Assembly (NCBI GenBank): GCA_947044405.1
Contig: CAMRHE010000647.1
Coordinates: forward strand, 186,001-250,000
Source: Leptodactylus fallax
Taxonomy: Eukaryota > Chordata > Amphibia > Anura > Leptodactylidae
Direction of reading: 5' to 3'
Length of the DNA stretch: 64,000 bases
A program made the translations under genes and the position numbers. This document shows positions 22,196 through 33,134 of this stretch, piece after piece (position 1 is the stretch's first letter; each line of letters begins with the position of its first letter). The notes below the pieces were generated by a model. That model had not been told where the DNA came from and did no database searches. It saw only the letters and a program-made list of their open reading frames with translations.

Positions 22196-22565
22196 TTTCT
22201 GTGGGTAGGTACCCCAAAGTAGAGGCCCAGGGCACCCAGGCCGGCAGCCCCAGTCCCCTGTCACCCAGCGCTCCACCGCAGAGCCCAGGCAAGCCACACA
22301 GCCGGTCACCGCAGGCCCCACCCCGCGGGCAAGATGGCCGCCGCAGCTCACCGCCCGCACGGATCTCCACCGCCCGGCACAGCCGCCGCGATGTTCAGGA
22401 CAGCCACCGGACCGAAGACCCGCGCAGGAGGAGCGCAGGAGAAGATGGGGTGTTCAGCGGTCACCAGAGCCCGGACACAAGCAGGATATCGGCAGGATTA
22501 TAGGAGTCCTCGTCGGAGCTCAGCTCACATGCTGCCGCTCTGTACTCGCGCTAGCCACGCCCCCC
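22196..22565 (-). promoter_or_regulatory. CpG-rich 5' end of L1 (likely internal promoter)
   Basis: The stretch is much richer in G+C and CpG than its surroundings and begins (minus strand) with GGGGGGCGTGGC, a common start in amphibian and fish L1s. It contains AAGATGGCCGCCGC on the plus strand, whose complement is a CCATCTT (YY1-like) site. CpG retention suggests a recent or formerly unmethylated copy. Antisense frames here are shadows. Confidence 0.6.
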
Positions 22566-22576
22566 GTGGTACAGAT
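22566..22576 (-). repeat. L1 target-site duplication, 5' side
   Basis: GTGGTACAGAT is identical to 15016-15026. Confidence 0.9.
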
Positions 22577-22672
22577 CTTTAGTATGACCTGCAAGTGGTA
22601 AATAATAAGGAAATCTGTACTGCATTGCTCGCTTTTTGGAACCCTGTCAACAAAGATGGAAAGACTGAGTTG

Positions 22673-22892
22673 TTAAACTGTGTGGGGTCTAAAGAGATTG
22701 TTTAGTGTGTATGGGAGCAAAAGTGTGCCATTAAACTGTGTGCAAGGGCAATAGGGGACATTAAACTGTGTGAGGCAGAAGGAGCCATTATACTGTGCTT
22801 AAGGGCAAAAAAGGGTTCATTTAAGTGGGTGGAGCAAAAGGGGGCCATTGTACTGTGTGTGGAAGCAAAAATGGGCCATTAAACTGTGTGAG
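22673..22892. repeat. Degenerate minisatellite, unit about 30-35 bp
   Basis: The core CCATTAAACTGTGTG followed by a purine-rich AGGGCAAAAGGG recurs about six times with substitutions. It is related in style, not clearly in sequence, to the CCC(A/T)TATAGTGGCCCC array at 28730. Confidence 0.75.
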
Positions 22893-22894
22893 GA

Positions 22895-23114
22895 CTTATT
22901 TATTTAACTTACTTGTATAGCGCCATCATATTCCACAGCGCTTTTACAGATATTGTCAGTCACTGTCCCATATAGGGCTCACAATCTACATTCCCTGTCA
23001 GTATGTCTTTTGGAGTGTGGGAGGAAACACACACAAACACGGGGAGAACATACAAACTCCTTGCAGATATTGTCCATGGTAGGATTTGAACTCAGGACTG
23101 AACCACCGTGCTGC
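22895..23114 (-). mobile_element. tRNA-derived SINE with LINE-like tail
   Basis: On the minus strand it begins GCAGCACGGTGGTTCAGT (box A-like) followed closely by GAGTTCAAATCC (box B-like). Then come the body phrases TACAAACTCCTTGC (plus strand) and CTCACAATCTA, ending in an A/T-rich tail with AGCGCCATCATATTCC. Box A and box B are nearly adjacent, so about 30-40 bp between them appears deleted. A copy without the tRNA part lies at 59013-59190. Pol III transcription is unlikely here. Confidence 0.65.
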
Positions 23115-25013
23115 TTATCAGGGGGACATCATACTGTTATACTACAGACTCACCATTAGCTAACCCACTTCTATTTATAGTAGTGCCACTGTGAATGAGA
23201 TTCCTACAAATCTCATGCACATACTGCTATCAAAACTGTAGAGTTTGTAAATCTACAATATGTCAATTATAGCTGCAGGTCTTACCCACACTTTTCAGTC
23301 TTTGCAGTGCCAAGGTTGAAAGCCGCAGAAGACTTACAGCAATGCCAGCAGGGTTGCCACAGCAAAAATTACCCAAATTCAGGTATTTTTTGCTGCAAAG
23401 GGGTCTACTGAAGCTCTGTCGCCCAAGGGTCCATACAGACCTGGAGCCAGCCCTGGCTGTATGAACATTAATTTGGCCCATTTCAATTCACATTGGGATT
23501 TAAAACACACTGTGCAGGGAACATATGACCACCATTTTAATCTCTAAGCTACTACTACTGTATAGTAAAGAGCATTTACTGTTTGTTTTCATACAATACT
23601 CTTGAATTCATACAGAGCAATTACTGTACAACTGACATCTTCAATGGTGCAGTTTGTGTATCCATACTGAATGCTGTATGGTCTTTTTGAGTTGTTTGTT
23701 TGCATGACGCTGTACTTATCCTCTGATAAACTACAAGTGCTTAAAACCATGACCTTGATGCAAACTGCAAAATATCTTTTCTCACCATAAGTGCCCATTA
23801 TTTACTGTATGCACAGTAGCTACAATTTTTTATGAGAGGTTTCTATATTTTCCCAACTTTGCAATTTCAAAATAGTAAAGTGCATATCAAGAAATAAACA
23901 TTTTAGAATAGAAAGAATCAAAGGAAAAAGTAATGTGAATTCTTGAATTGAAATGTATGTTGATACCTTTTCAGAAATCAATCGGTTGCATTGTTCAGAT
24001 AAATACAAGGTTGGAGGTCAAATAAGAAAATAGTATACTGAATTTCATCTAACAGACATGTGTAGAAAAACTTTTGTCACTCATCAGAGTGTAAATAATG
24101 TAACCTGTAAGAACATTGCAGAGGACGAGTGTCAACTCTCAGGTTTTGTAGATAAATGGGATGGATGTGACATCTAAGGCAGCGTTCACATTGCTGTAGC
24201 CTTTCTGTTGTTCTGGGTCTCTTTTTGTTACAGAAATAACCAAGCTCTAACTATTTCCATAACTCCAATACAAGTGAATAGAGGGACAGGCACATTCCCC
24301 TATGCATTAACTTCTAGATGCAGATTGGTCCCTGTTCTTGAGATAGATGCAGGTCCCAGAGGTTGAATCAGATATTTATGGCATATAATTTGGATATTAG
24401 CGTTATCCTTTGGAGATTAGAGTACCCTTTAAGGAACAGCACCCCTACTGAAACTGAAAAATTTAAAAGAAAATAAAACTAAATGAAATAAATAAACACA
24501 ATGGGGCAAATTTATGATATGCCAGTCTTAATAAATGGACTGATTGGCACAGGGACCTTCTCTTCATAAATCTGTCTGCCATCTCCACACCAGAATGTAA
24601 GTCTATGACAGTTAGGAACTGGCATAGATTTTCTTTGCAACTCAAACCAAAAAACTGGCATGAGTTATAATAAATCTGTTGGACCCAGGGGCGGATGCCT
24701 CCACCCTACTTGATCCCCTCAAGAAAGTGCCTTGCACCAAATGTGCACCTTAATATCATCCCTCTATGCCAGAATTTGCCCCAATGTTCAAAACATTCAA
24801 TTTATTGAATAAAGATAATCAAACATGAAAAAAGTTACCAGCATACCAGTACAGTATGTCCAGTGGAATAAAGAAAGCAAAAGGTGTAAATGGTATGTCC
24901 TTTGAAAGTAAATAAAAACATGGTTTATATAGCTTTTTTTGAAGCACCCTGTAAAAATTAGTAAATCTTTACTTCTATATGTACCTCAAAATGGGGCTAT
25001 TAAATAATGCATG
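23115..25013. other. Non-coding stretch, no gene recognised
   Basis: I find no transposon ends or credible coding frame in this 1.9-kb segment. The reading frames are short and AT-biased. The part near 24170-24320 has repeat-like phrases but no partner that I can identify. Confidence 0.4.
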
Positions 25014-25015
25014 TA

Positions 25016-26660
25016 CAGTCATATGAAAAAGTTTGGGCACCCCTATTAATCTTAATCATTTTTAGTTCTAAATATTTGGGTGTTTGCAACAGCCATTTCA
25101 ATTTGATATATCTAATAACTAATGGACACAGTAATATTTCAGGATTGAAATGAGGTTTATTGTACTAACAGAAAATGTGCAATATGCATTAAACCAAAAT
25201 TTGACCTGTGCAAAAGTATGGGCACCTCAACAGAAAAGTGACATTAATATTTAGTAGATCCTCCTTTTGCAAAAATAACAGCCTCTAGTCGCTTCCTGTA
25301 GCTTTTAATCAGTTCCTGGATCCTGGATGAAGGTATTTTTGACCATTCCTCTTTACAAAACAATTCCAGTTCAGTTAAGTTTGATGGTCGCCGAGCATGG
25401 ACAGCCCGCTTCAAATTATCCCACAGATGTTCAATGATATTCAGGTCTGGGGACTGGGATGGCCATTCCAGAACATTGTAATTGTTCCTCTGCATGAATG
25501 CCTGAGTAGATTTGGAGCTGTGTTTTGGATCATTGTCTTGCTGAAATATCCATCCCCGGCGTAACTTCAAATTCGTCACTGATTCTTGTACATTATTCTC
25601 AAGAATCTGCTGATACTGAGTTGAATCCATGCGACCCTCAACTTTAACAAGATTCCCGGTGCCAGTATTGGCCACACAGCCCCAAAGCATGATGGAACCT
25701 CCACCAAATTTTACAGTGGGTAGCAAGTGTTTTTCTTGGAATGCTGTGTTTTTTTGACGCCATGCATAACGCCTTTTTGTATGACCAAACAACTCAATCT
25801 TTGTTTCATCAGTCCACAGGACCTTCTTCCAAAATGAAGCTGGCTTGTCCAAATGTGCTTTTGCATACCTCAGGCGACTCTGTTTGTGGCGTGCTTTCAG
25901 AAACGGCTTCTTTCGCATCACTCTCCCATACAGCTTCTCCTTGTGCAAAGTGTGCTGTATTGTTGACCGATGCACAGTGACACCATCTGCAGCAAGATGA
26001 TGCTGCAGCTCTTTGGAGGTGGTCTGTGGATTGTCCTTGACTGTTCTCACCATTCTTCTTCTCTGCCTTTCTGATATTTTTCTTGGCCTGCCACTTCTGG
26101 GCTTAACAAGAACTGTCCCTGTGGTCTTCCATTTCCTTACTATGTTCCTCACAGTGGAAATTGACAGGTTAAATCTCTGAGACAACTTTTTGTATCCTTC
26201 CCCTGAACAACTATGTTGAACAATCTTTGTTTTCAGATCATTTGAGAGTTGTTTTGAGGAGCCCATGATGCCACTCTTCAGAGGAGATTCAAATAGGAGA
26301 ACAACTTGCAATTGGCCACCTTAAATACCTTTTCTCATGATTGGATACACCTGGCTATGAAGTGCAAAGCTCAGTGAGGTTACAAAACCAATTTTGTGCT
26401 TCAGTAAGTCAGTAAAAAGTAGTTAGGAGTATTCAAATCAAATGATAAGGGTACCCAAATTTTTGCATCGGTCAAATTTTGGTTTAATGCATATTGCACA
26501 TTTTCTGTTAGTACAATAAACCTCATTTCAATCCTGAAATATTACTGTGTCCATCAGTTATTAGATATATCAAATTAAAATGGCTGTTGCAAACACCCAA
26601 ATATTTAGAACTAAAAATGATTAAGATTAATAGGGGTGCCCAAACTTTTTCATATGACTG
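25016..26660 (-). mobile_element. Tc1-like transposon copy C2, apparently intact
   Basis: TA at 25014-25015 and 26661-26662 flank the element. Its ends and IR/DR repeats match copy C1 (7046-8692), and the orientation is reversed. Differences by eye are sparse single bases. This end pair lacks the 2-bp deletion seen in C1. Confidence 0.95.
25244..26266 (-). CDS. Tc1-like transposase, catalytic residues intact (copy C2)
   Basis: The ATG at 26266 gives 340 residues, the family length. The domains are as in copy C1. The linker keeps the canonical GRPRK hook that C1 has lost. [21 protein letters not shown] and NIIEHLW are all present with DD34E spacing. Substitutions from C1 are V to I, S to G, S to L, A to T, M to T and L to F, all outside the catalytic triad. 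This is the best candidate in the window for an active transposase. Activity is inferred, not shown. Confidence 0.95.
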   Translation of the reverse strand: MGSSKQLSNDLKTKIVQHSCSGEGYKKLSQRFNLSISTVRNIVRKWKTTGTVLVKPRSGRPRKISERQRRRMVRTVKDNPQTTSKELQHHLAADGVTVHRSTIQHTLHKEKLYGRVMRKKPFLKARHKQSRLRYAKAHLDKPASFWKKVLWTDETKIELFGHTKRRYAWRQKNTAFQEKHLLPTVKFGGGSIMLWGCVANTGTGNLVKVEGRMDSTQYQQILENNVQESVTNLKLRRGWIFQQDNDPKHSSKSTQAFMQRNNYNVLEWPSQSPDLNIIEHLWDNLKRAVHARRPSNLTELELFCKEEWSKIPSSRIQELIKSYRKRLEAVIFAKGGSTKY

Positions 26661-26662
26661 TA

Positions 26663-27893
26663 TGTAAACAGAAAAATAGAAAACAATTATGATGGAATAC
26701 AATGACTGAAAACAAAAATAACAAAAATATTCCCTGCACCCCTAAGGCCAAAATTGCCTTTGTTTCCATTGTTAGTGAACTAAAGAGGTTTATTTAGTGA
26801 AGACTTGTCACCTGGAACATCTGGAACATTTTTTTATGAATAAATTAAACTGGGTGTCACTTTTCCCCTTGTTTGTGGGTTGTGTGTGTAAACATCTGGG
26901 TCGGTCAGCACTGACTGGATATTGTAAACTTGTATAGAGACAACCACACCCCCCCACAACTGGTAACACCTAGCTGTCAATTTATTTATTAATAAATGTC
27001 TAGTAGGAATAACAGAGGAATGGCACAATGCGAGAGCTATAAGAAAAGATACATTAGAATTATTTTGTGGTAGCGATAAGCATTTACTAAAACAGAAAGG
27101 TTAGGAAAAGTGACAGATACACCTTAACCTGCTGAATGAAAGATACTACAACGATACAAGACCTTTTAGTTCTAAAATGTACAGATTATAGTGCAATAAG
27201 GGATTTCCCTGTTCAGTTTAGGAACGTACAATATGTTGTCATCATTTTGTAACATATCACTATAGTTGGTGGGTTGTACATCACTAAAACTTTGTATTTG
27301 CTGTGTCAGACAATTGAGATTGCCGCTGACATTAAATACTAAAATTTCAAAGAACATAAGAGTTCCAGCCATGCATGCAGCATCTGCTAAGTAAATGTTC
27401 CCTCTAGGTTGCAATAAAATTGATCTCAGCTCTGGTAAAGCTTCTGCAGACTCTTTTACATGGTCTTTACAAATCATTTCTCTGAAATGCTCTCAGCAGG
27501 TAAATAAGGAAGAAAAACTTCCATTGACCTTTATAGAGAAATCCATGAAAACCAAGGATAGATGAATGCCTATACCTATTAAGTCTTTTAAATAAAGTTT
27601 AAGATGCCAGGAATATTTAGAATAAAAAGTTAAAGGTCAGTCTAATAAAAACTACAACCTAATGGGGTACTTTGATAGTATCCGGGACTTCACTAAGTAA
27701 CATTATTTCCACTCTGCAGTGCTTACAAAAATTACTGAACGATACTAAGCTTTACAGTAACATTCATTGTGTATTATACTTAAGGGAATACATATGTATG
27801 TTAGAAAATTTGGTCCCTAGATGCTGTGATATATATAGAATCGTAGATGGAAAAAATGAATTAATCCCTTAAGGGCACAGACTAGTTTAGGCA
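26663..27893. other. Non-coding stretch
   Basis: No element ends or domains are recognised. Frames such as 27172-27477 (minus) lack any motif. The flanking ATTAATC-rich text continues to the MITE-like start at 27894. Confidence 0.4.
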
Positions 27894-28729
27894 TTAAAGG
27901 GGTTTTCCCATTTGGGCAAGTTATCCCAATCCACAGTACAGGGCATAGGTTGCCGCTCAGTGGGTTTTGACTGTTCAGGCTCCCACTGATCAGGAGAACT
28001 TTTGTGCCCTGTTCTGAATGGAGCCGTAGTCACGTGGTGGTCAGGCAATGTGCACACCATCATTTATTTCAAAGGGAGTGCTAGAGATAGCAGAAAAACA
28101 GCACTTGGCAGGGTTGAACTGGCCCACCGGGGGACCGGTGAATCCCCCAGTGAGTCCCGTGCCTTTATGGGGCACTACCGGACCTCCACTGCCATTTTTT
28201 TTTTTTGATAGACAGTGGAGGTACGGTAAGGCCCCCATTCACTTACCTCTCCCTGCTCCAGGCCAGGGCTCCCTGTTCGTCGCACATCACGTCGCAGTGA
28301 TGTGATGTAATGTGTGATGCACAGGGCCCAGGCTGCTGCGGGAAGAGGACAGGCCGTGAGCAGGAGCAGGGTGAGGTAAGTGATGCAGCCAGGTTCTCCC
28401 CGATTTTGCGATATGGTTTTAATAACCGGATGGCAAAACCGGGAAGAAGTGGCGCCGCCGACCCGGTTCTGATACTAATAGAGCAGAAAGCCACAGGCTT
28501 CCAGCTCTACTGCTCACTGACTTGTAGGCCACGGGCCCCATTGAGCCTGTGGCCTACAAGCTAAGCTCCGATACTTACCTAACTGTTAACCGGCCCCTCC
28601 TGCTTCTTCCAGCTCCAGGAGCACATGACATTATATCAGTGCACCTTGAGCAAGAAGGAGCGGGACAGTGGAGCAGACAGGTAAGTAATCACCCAAAACT
28701 GATATAGGGGAGACCAGTGAAGGGGCTAC
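27894..28729. repeat. T2-type MITE start fused to GC-rich composite repeat
   Basis: TTAAAGGGGTTTTCCC at 27894 is a T2-type end, but no matching right end is seen nearby. From about 28105 the DNA becomes GC-rich with palindromes such as CTTGTAGGCCAC and its complement (28519-28558) and GATGTGATGTAATG. Exon-like frames here have no homology that I recognise. A composite of nested, truncated repeats is the likeliest reading. Confidence 0.4.
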
Positions 28730-29158
28730 TGTATGGGCCATACAGTGGCCCTTTCACTATACCCCATATAGTGGCCCCTGCACTATTCCCCCCATATAGT
28801 GACCCCTGCACTATTCTTCCCCCTATATAGTGGCCCCTGCACTATTCTCCCCCCATATAGTGGCCCCTGCACTATTCACCCCCCTATAGTGGCCCATGCA
28901 CTATTCTCCCCCCTATAGTGGCCCTTGCACTATTCTCCCCCTATAGTAGCCCCTGCACTATTCTCCCCCCATAGTGGCCCCTGCATTATTCTCCCACCCA
29001 TAGTGGCCCCTGTACTATTCTCCCCCTATAGTGGCCCCTTCACTATTCCACCCCCATACAGTGGCTCCCTCACTCCCCCCCCCCCTTAACGCTGGCCCCC
29101 TCACTCCCCCCATACAGTGGCCACCTCACCCCCCCCCATACAGTGGCCCCTTCACTGG
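28730..29158. repeat. Minisatellite, unit about 28-31 bp
   Basis: ATAGTGGCCCCTGCACTATT followed by CTCCCCCC repeats about 14 times, with variable C-run lengths (C to C10). The last units shift to CATACAGTGGCC and CACTC. The plus strand is very C-rich and its complement very G-rich. Confidence 0.9.
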
Positions 29159-29237
29159 TCCCCTATACTGTATGGGGACCATTGATGGTGCCATTATATT
29201 GGGGGGGTAGTGATAGGGGCTAATATTCTGGGGGACA

Positions 29238-29339
29238 TTAAAGGGGATAGCCAGGATGTCAGCCCCCTAGCGATCAGGTATTAATGGCCTATCCTGAGGA
29301 TAGGCCATAAAAAAAGATAACCCTGGACAACCTCATTAA
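29238..29339. mobile_element. Short T2-type MITE, TTAA on both ends
   Basis: TTAAAGGGGATAGCCAGG opens and CCTGGACAACCTCATTAA closes this 102-bp element. A perfect inner palindrome TGGCCTATCC TGA GGATAGGCCA lies at 29285-29307. Confidence 0.65.
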
Positions 29340-29501
29340 TATGCCCCACACAGTTTAATGAAACCCCCACTGGATATTAGCCTCGATCACTGCTCCCACA
29401 CAATATAATGGCCCCATCACTGTTCCCCATACAGTATGGGAGACCAGTGCAGAGACCACTGTATTGGTGGCCATTAAAAAAAATTGGCCCAGAGGACCCC
29501 T

Positions 29502-29815
29502 TTAAAGAGGTTGTGCATAAATTAGAGCGACCACTGTGGAGAGGTGTAAAAATAAAAACAAATAAAAACATACTCACCTGTCCCCAGCACCCCGTTGTCC
29601 CCCGCCTGTGTCTGTTCGGTCTAATTGGTCTTAGCGGTCCCATGAGTTGCAGGACTCCCAGCAAGAAGGCGCCGGCACGAGACTGAATGGAAACTGGCAG
29701 CGGACAACGGAGCACCAGGGACAGGTGAGTATGCTTTTTTTTTATTTATATTTTTTTTATGTTACACCTCCTACTCGCTACATGGGTTTCTACAATTCCT
29801 GGACAACCTCTTTAA
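29502..29815. mobile_element. T2-type MITE, TTAA on both ends
   Basis: It starts TTAAAGAGGTTGTGC and ends GGACAACCTCTTTAA with inverted termini. Inside, CTCACCTGTCCCCAGC and its near complement ACAGGTGAG pair across the middle. It has no coding frame. Confidence 0.75.
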
Positions 29816-30243
29816 AGGATTTATCCATTTTTCTAATATTGATTGCCCTTAGGATAGGCCATCTATATTACATCTGCGGGTGTACAATAGCCAGGACCTC
29901 TGCAGATCAGCTATTCCAGAACATTCGGCTACAGTTAATGGTAACAATTCTAGGAGCCACACTGTTCACTTGCCATACAGAGTGTAGCTTAATTTAGTTT
30001 AGTTGTAGTTTAGGTAGTGCAGTGGTGCACATTGTATGGTGAGTGAGCAGCATAGAAATGAATGGAGCAGTGTGCATGCTGCCTGACCACCATACAACCT
30101 TGTGTAATTCAGAATGGGGGACAGGTAGCCTCCGTTCTACTGGGCAGTGGGGGCCTGAGCAGTCAGACCCCCAACGATCTGGAAGTTATCCCCTTTCCTG
30201 TGGACAGGGGGTAACTTGTTCATTTGGAAATACTTCTTTATGT
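29812..30243. mobile_element. T2-type MITE, sharing a TTAA with the previous copy
   Basis: TTAAAGGATTTATCC starts at the same TTAA that closes the previous MITE. The right end AAATACTTCTTTAT is the expected complement with a mutated TTAA. Familiar inner phrases are CCTTAGGATAGGCCAT and ACCCCCAACGATCTGGAAG. Confidence 0.6.
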
Positions 30244-30790
30244 ATGTCATCTGTGTACCACCCGTGCATCGGCCGCGGCCACTTTCATTCAATGAATAGG
30301 AGCCGCGGAAGCAGGGCCACAAAATCTGACAGCAATAGGACCTGTTCCATATTTTGCGGCCTGGACTGTCGACCCGCACACGTGACCATGTCATTTACGG
30401 TCATGTGTACGAGCCCATAGAAATTAATGTGTCAGTGTGCTATCCGGGAAAAACTATACGGTTGTGTGCAAGGGGGCTTAATCTGGGTATGGGCATATTT
30501 TATTCGGATAAACACCAGTTTTAATCTACCCTTTTGGGGTCATACAACTTTTTTTATCACTTTTTATTAAGTTTTATTCGGATAGAATGAACAAAAACAC
30601 CAATTTTTTTTATTTCTTATGACATTCACCATGCAGCTAAAATAACATGAAAACTTTTTTAAATTTGGGTCATTATTGACACAGCAATGCTAATTATATG
30701 TAGGCATACATTTTTTTATCATTTTATTTTTTTTAACATAAAAGTTTGTGTGAGAGGAAACGGCAATTTTTTTGTGATTAATTTACATGT
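30244..30790. other. Non-coding, repeat-like spacer
   Basis: It holds a GC-rich patch with GACCATGTCATTTACGGTC (about 30384-30402), a partial palindrome, and then T-rich DNA. No gene is seen. Confidence 0.35.
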
Positions 30791-30848
30791 TTAAGGCTAA
30801 GGCCCCACGTTGTTGAAACAGCGGTTTTTGTTGCAGATTTTGGCTCCT
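30791..30848. mobile_element. MITE family M2/M1, 5' fragment
   Basis: TTAAGGCTAAGGCCCCACGTTG at its start is the family terminus, but the element breaks off after about 58 bp. Confidence 0.55.
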
Positions 30849-32675
30849 ATCATGTAGCATGAAGGGGTTAATGGGAACTCCTCGAAAGCAAATGGTAGTC
30901 ATACATGGTTATTCATCTTGGGGTTATAGTATGAACTTATCTTCCTGATCATAGATTTTTCAAAAGGGTACATTCTCAAAGGGTTGTATATTTAGTTGCA
31001 GTGTTTCATCTAGAAATCTGCAGCAGAAAAAAAAAATCAAGAGGTTTTCATAGCAAAAATTATGTGGATTTGCCATTGATTTCACTCTTTGCATTGCAGA
31101 GGGTGAAGTCCATGGTGAAAATGACATACTGCAGCTTTAAAAAATATGCACCGCATGTCAATTTCTGCACATTCCGTTTAAGCGAAATTTCCTAAAATCT
31201 CATTAACTTTGATGCTACTGTTTTTCTGCTACATGTAGGCTGATGTAGGGCTGAACACATCTAGCTCTTTCAGATTGACACAAGTGGAAAGAGCAGTGGT
31301 TATTACTACTGTATTCACACAGAGAGCTCATGATCGTCGGGTCATGCAGCAATATGACCCCCAGTGGTCAGGCAGTTATCCTCTATCCCATGAACAGGGT
31401 ACAAGTGTTAGTGGAATTATTGCTTTAAGGTAGGAATATACCATTGGGACTGTAGTCTTTATAAAGTGTCAGGGGAAACTTTGTTCTCCCTCAACTAGGC
31501 ACCAACCATTGGGTACTGCCAAGTTGCCTCTCACTCCTTTCAACCATTTATTAACTATGTAATTATTATCAATATAGTGATATATATGGTAGTAAACTGT
31601 TGCGAGATGTGCTGGCAGAAGTTGTGTGGGCTGCTGTTCAGTAAGTTCCTCCTACACATGTGAAACTATCAGCAGTATTTTTATAGTATGTTGGTTTGCC
31701 AAAAATATGAATAGATGTTATACCTAATCTAAGATTAATTCACTCACATTGATTAAGTCAAATAGCACATGCAATACTAAGAAGTAACTGATTCAGAACG
31801 TACTAGGTTGTGGTGCAAGACTCTATTAGATTGTTCTGTTGCTAGAAAAAAAAAACATATTCGTGGTTATATAAACTACAGGAAATGTTTCTAATAATTC
31901 AGTCATCAGATCACACCCTGTGAGGCCCGCAGTTAGATCGGGTCAGGATGGATTCTGACAGTGAGAGACTTCTCAGTAATAGTGTACATGGTCTGATTTA
32001 GTATGATGACTACATGACTAGATGAAGCTACTCCTGGCCCCCAATGACTAGTTAGGCTTAAATTCCATTTTCATGGATCCTCTATACATTACAGTGTATG
32101 AAAGGACCAGTGAAAACAGACAAAAATAGGACATGACCTATATTTTGATGGTCCGTTTCACTGACATTGAATTCAATGTCACACGGATGTCACACGACCA
32201 TTATTTATGGTCATGTGTTTATAGCTTTTAGGTAAATTTACATATGCAGATCTAAGGTTTAAAAAGCTTATAATTTGACTATTTAGCAACAGAAAGAAAG
32301 ACCATTACATGATCCATTACATGATTACAATGAATTTTTGTCCACTCTAAGTGGCGGTCCATCATAGCTAGACGCACTTCTAGGGCTCCTTAGCCTTCCC
32401 ACACATTGCAATACTTTTGGTTCTAATAAAAATGCAGCTTGATCCTTTGGTAATAGCCATTTCAGCCAGGTACTTGTAGTGATTATAGTTTATCCAATTT
32501 AGGTTGAACTAAACTTTCCAAAGCCAATGATATTCTATTTAACATAAGCGTATTGAAATATGACTGAAAGAAACACCTAAATATGGACTTAGATTATGGA
32601 AAGTTTTTTTATGTTTACTTCCATATTTATTCCATATAATTTGATGTCTGTTTTTTTTTATTTTATTTAGGCTCT
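30849..32675. other. Non-coding stretch with old repeat fragments
   Basis: A T2-like right end (GCTTTAAG) lies at about 31421. The segment 32048-32235 resembles a short repeat with GACATGACC and GGTCATGTG near its ends. No coding region is seen. Confidence 0.35.
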
Positions 32676-32679
32676 ATGA

Positions 32680-33134
32680 TGTCCAGTTTCAGAACAATAT
32701 CGAAATACAAATGTTATTGTTTGTATAAAGAAAAGTTCTACAATTTTCCAACATACTTTCTGTATGAGTTCCTCATGGTTTTCTAGATCTCTGCTTGCTG
32801 TCATTCATTCTGCTTATGCCCAGTGGATAAAAATCAGTCCATGGTCATGTGATATAGTCCATGGTCATGTGATATACAGTCCATTCACAGCTCCTTACCA
32901 GGCAGATGTCAGATTACTGTGCTGTGACTAAAACGAGCTGTGCACCTGTGTGTATCACATGACCATGGACTGATTTTTATTCACTGAGAGTAAGCAGAAT
33001 GAATGACAGCAAGCAGAGATCTAGAAAGCCATGAGGAATTGATAACGAAAGTGTATTGGAAAATTGTACAACTTTTTATTATGCAAACAATAACATTTGT
33101 TTTTCAATATTGGTCTGAAAGTGGCCAACCCCTT
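32680..33134. mobile_element. Long fold-back element F2
   Basis: About 190 bp at the left (32680-32877) return inverted at 32951-33125, with a spacer of about 75 bp. The arms share AACAATAACATTTGT-like, TCTAGATCTCTGCTTGCTG and ATCAGTCCATGGTCATG phrases and their complements. The left arm holds a 20-bp tandem duplication (32836-32855 and 32856-32875). The right border AACCCCTTTAG resembles a T2 end with TTAG for TTAA. Confidence 0.75.

Larger units (their letters stand above)
15027..22565 (-). mobile_element. Full-length L1 retrotransposon with solo LTR inserted
   Basis: The element runs on the minus strand from GGGGGGCGTGGC at 22565 to a poly(A) tail (plus-strand oligo-T 15028-15050). It is bounded by an 11-bp target duplication. 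The order is a CpG-rich 5' end, a tandem-repeat 5' UTR, ORF1, a 0.42-kb spacer, ORF2, a 3' UTR of about 0.38 kb and the tail. Removing the 971-bp LTR insert gives about 6.6 kb, a normal L1 length. Both ORFs have premature stops, so the copy is dead, but the ORFs have kept their frames. Confidence 0.93.

Noticed and set aside
21247..22582. Plus-strand frames of 80-110 codons, Pro/Arg/Ser-rich
   Set aside because: Antisense to L1 ORF1 and its GC-rich 5' region; composition follows the GC content.
28002..28564. Possible exon in the GC-rich patch
   Set aside because: Frames on both strands are similarly open, none has a recognised domain, and the area is bounded by MITE ends and a minisatellite.
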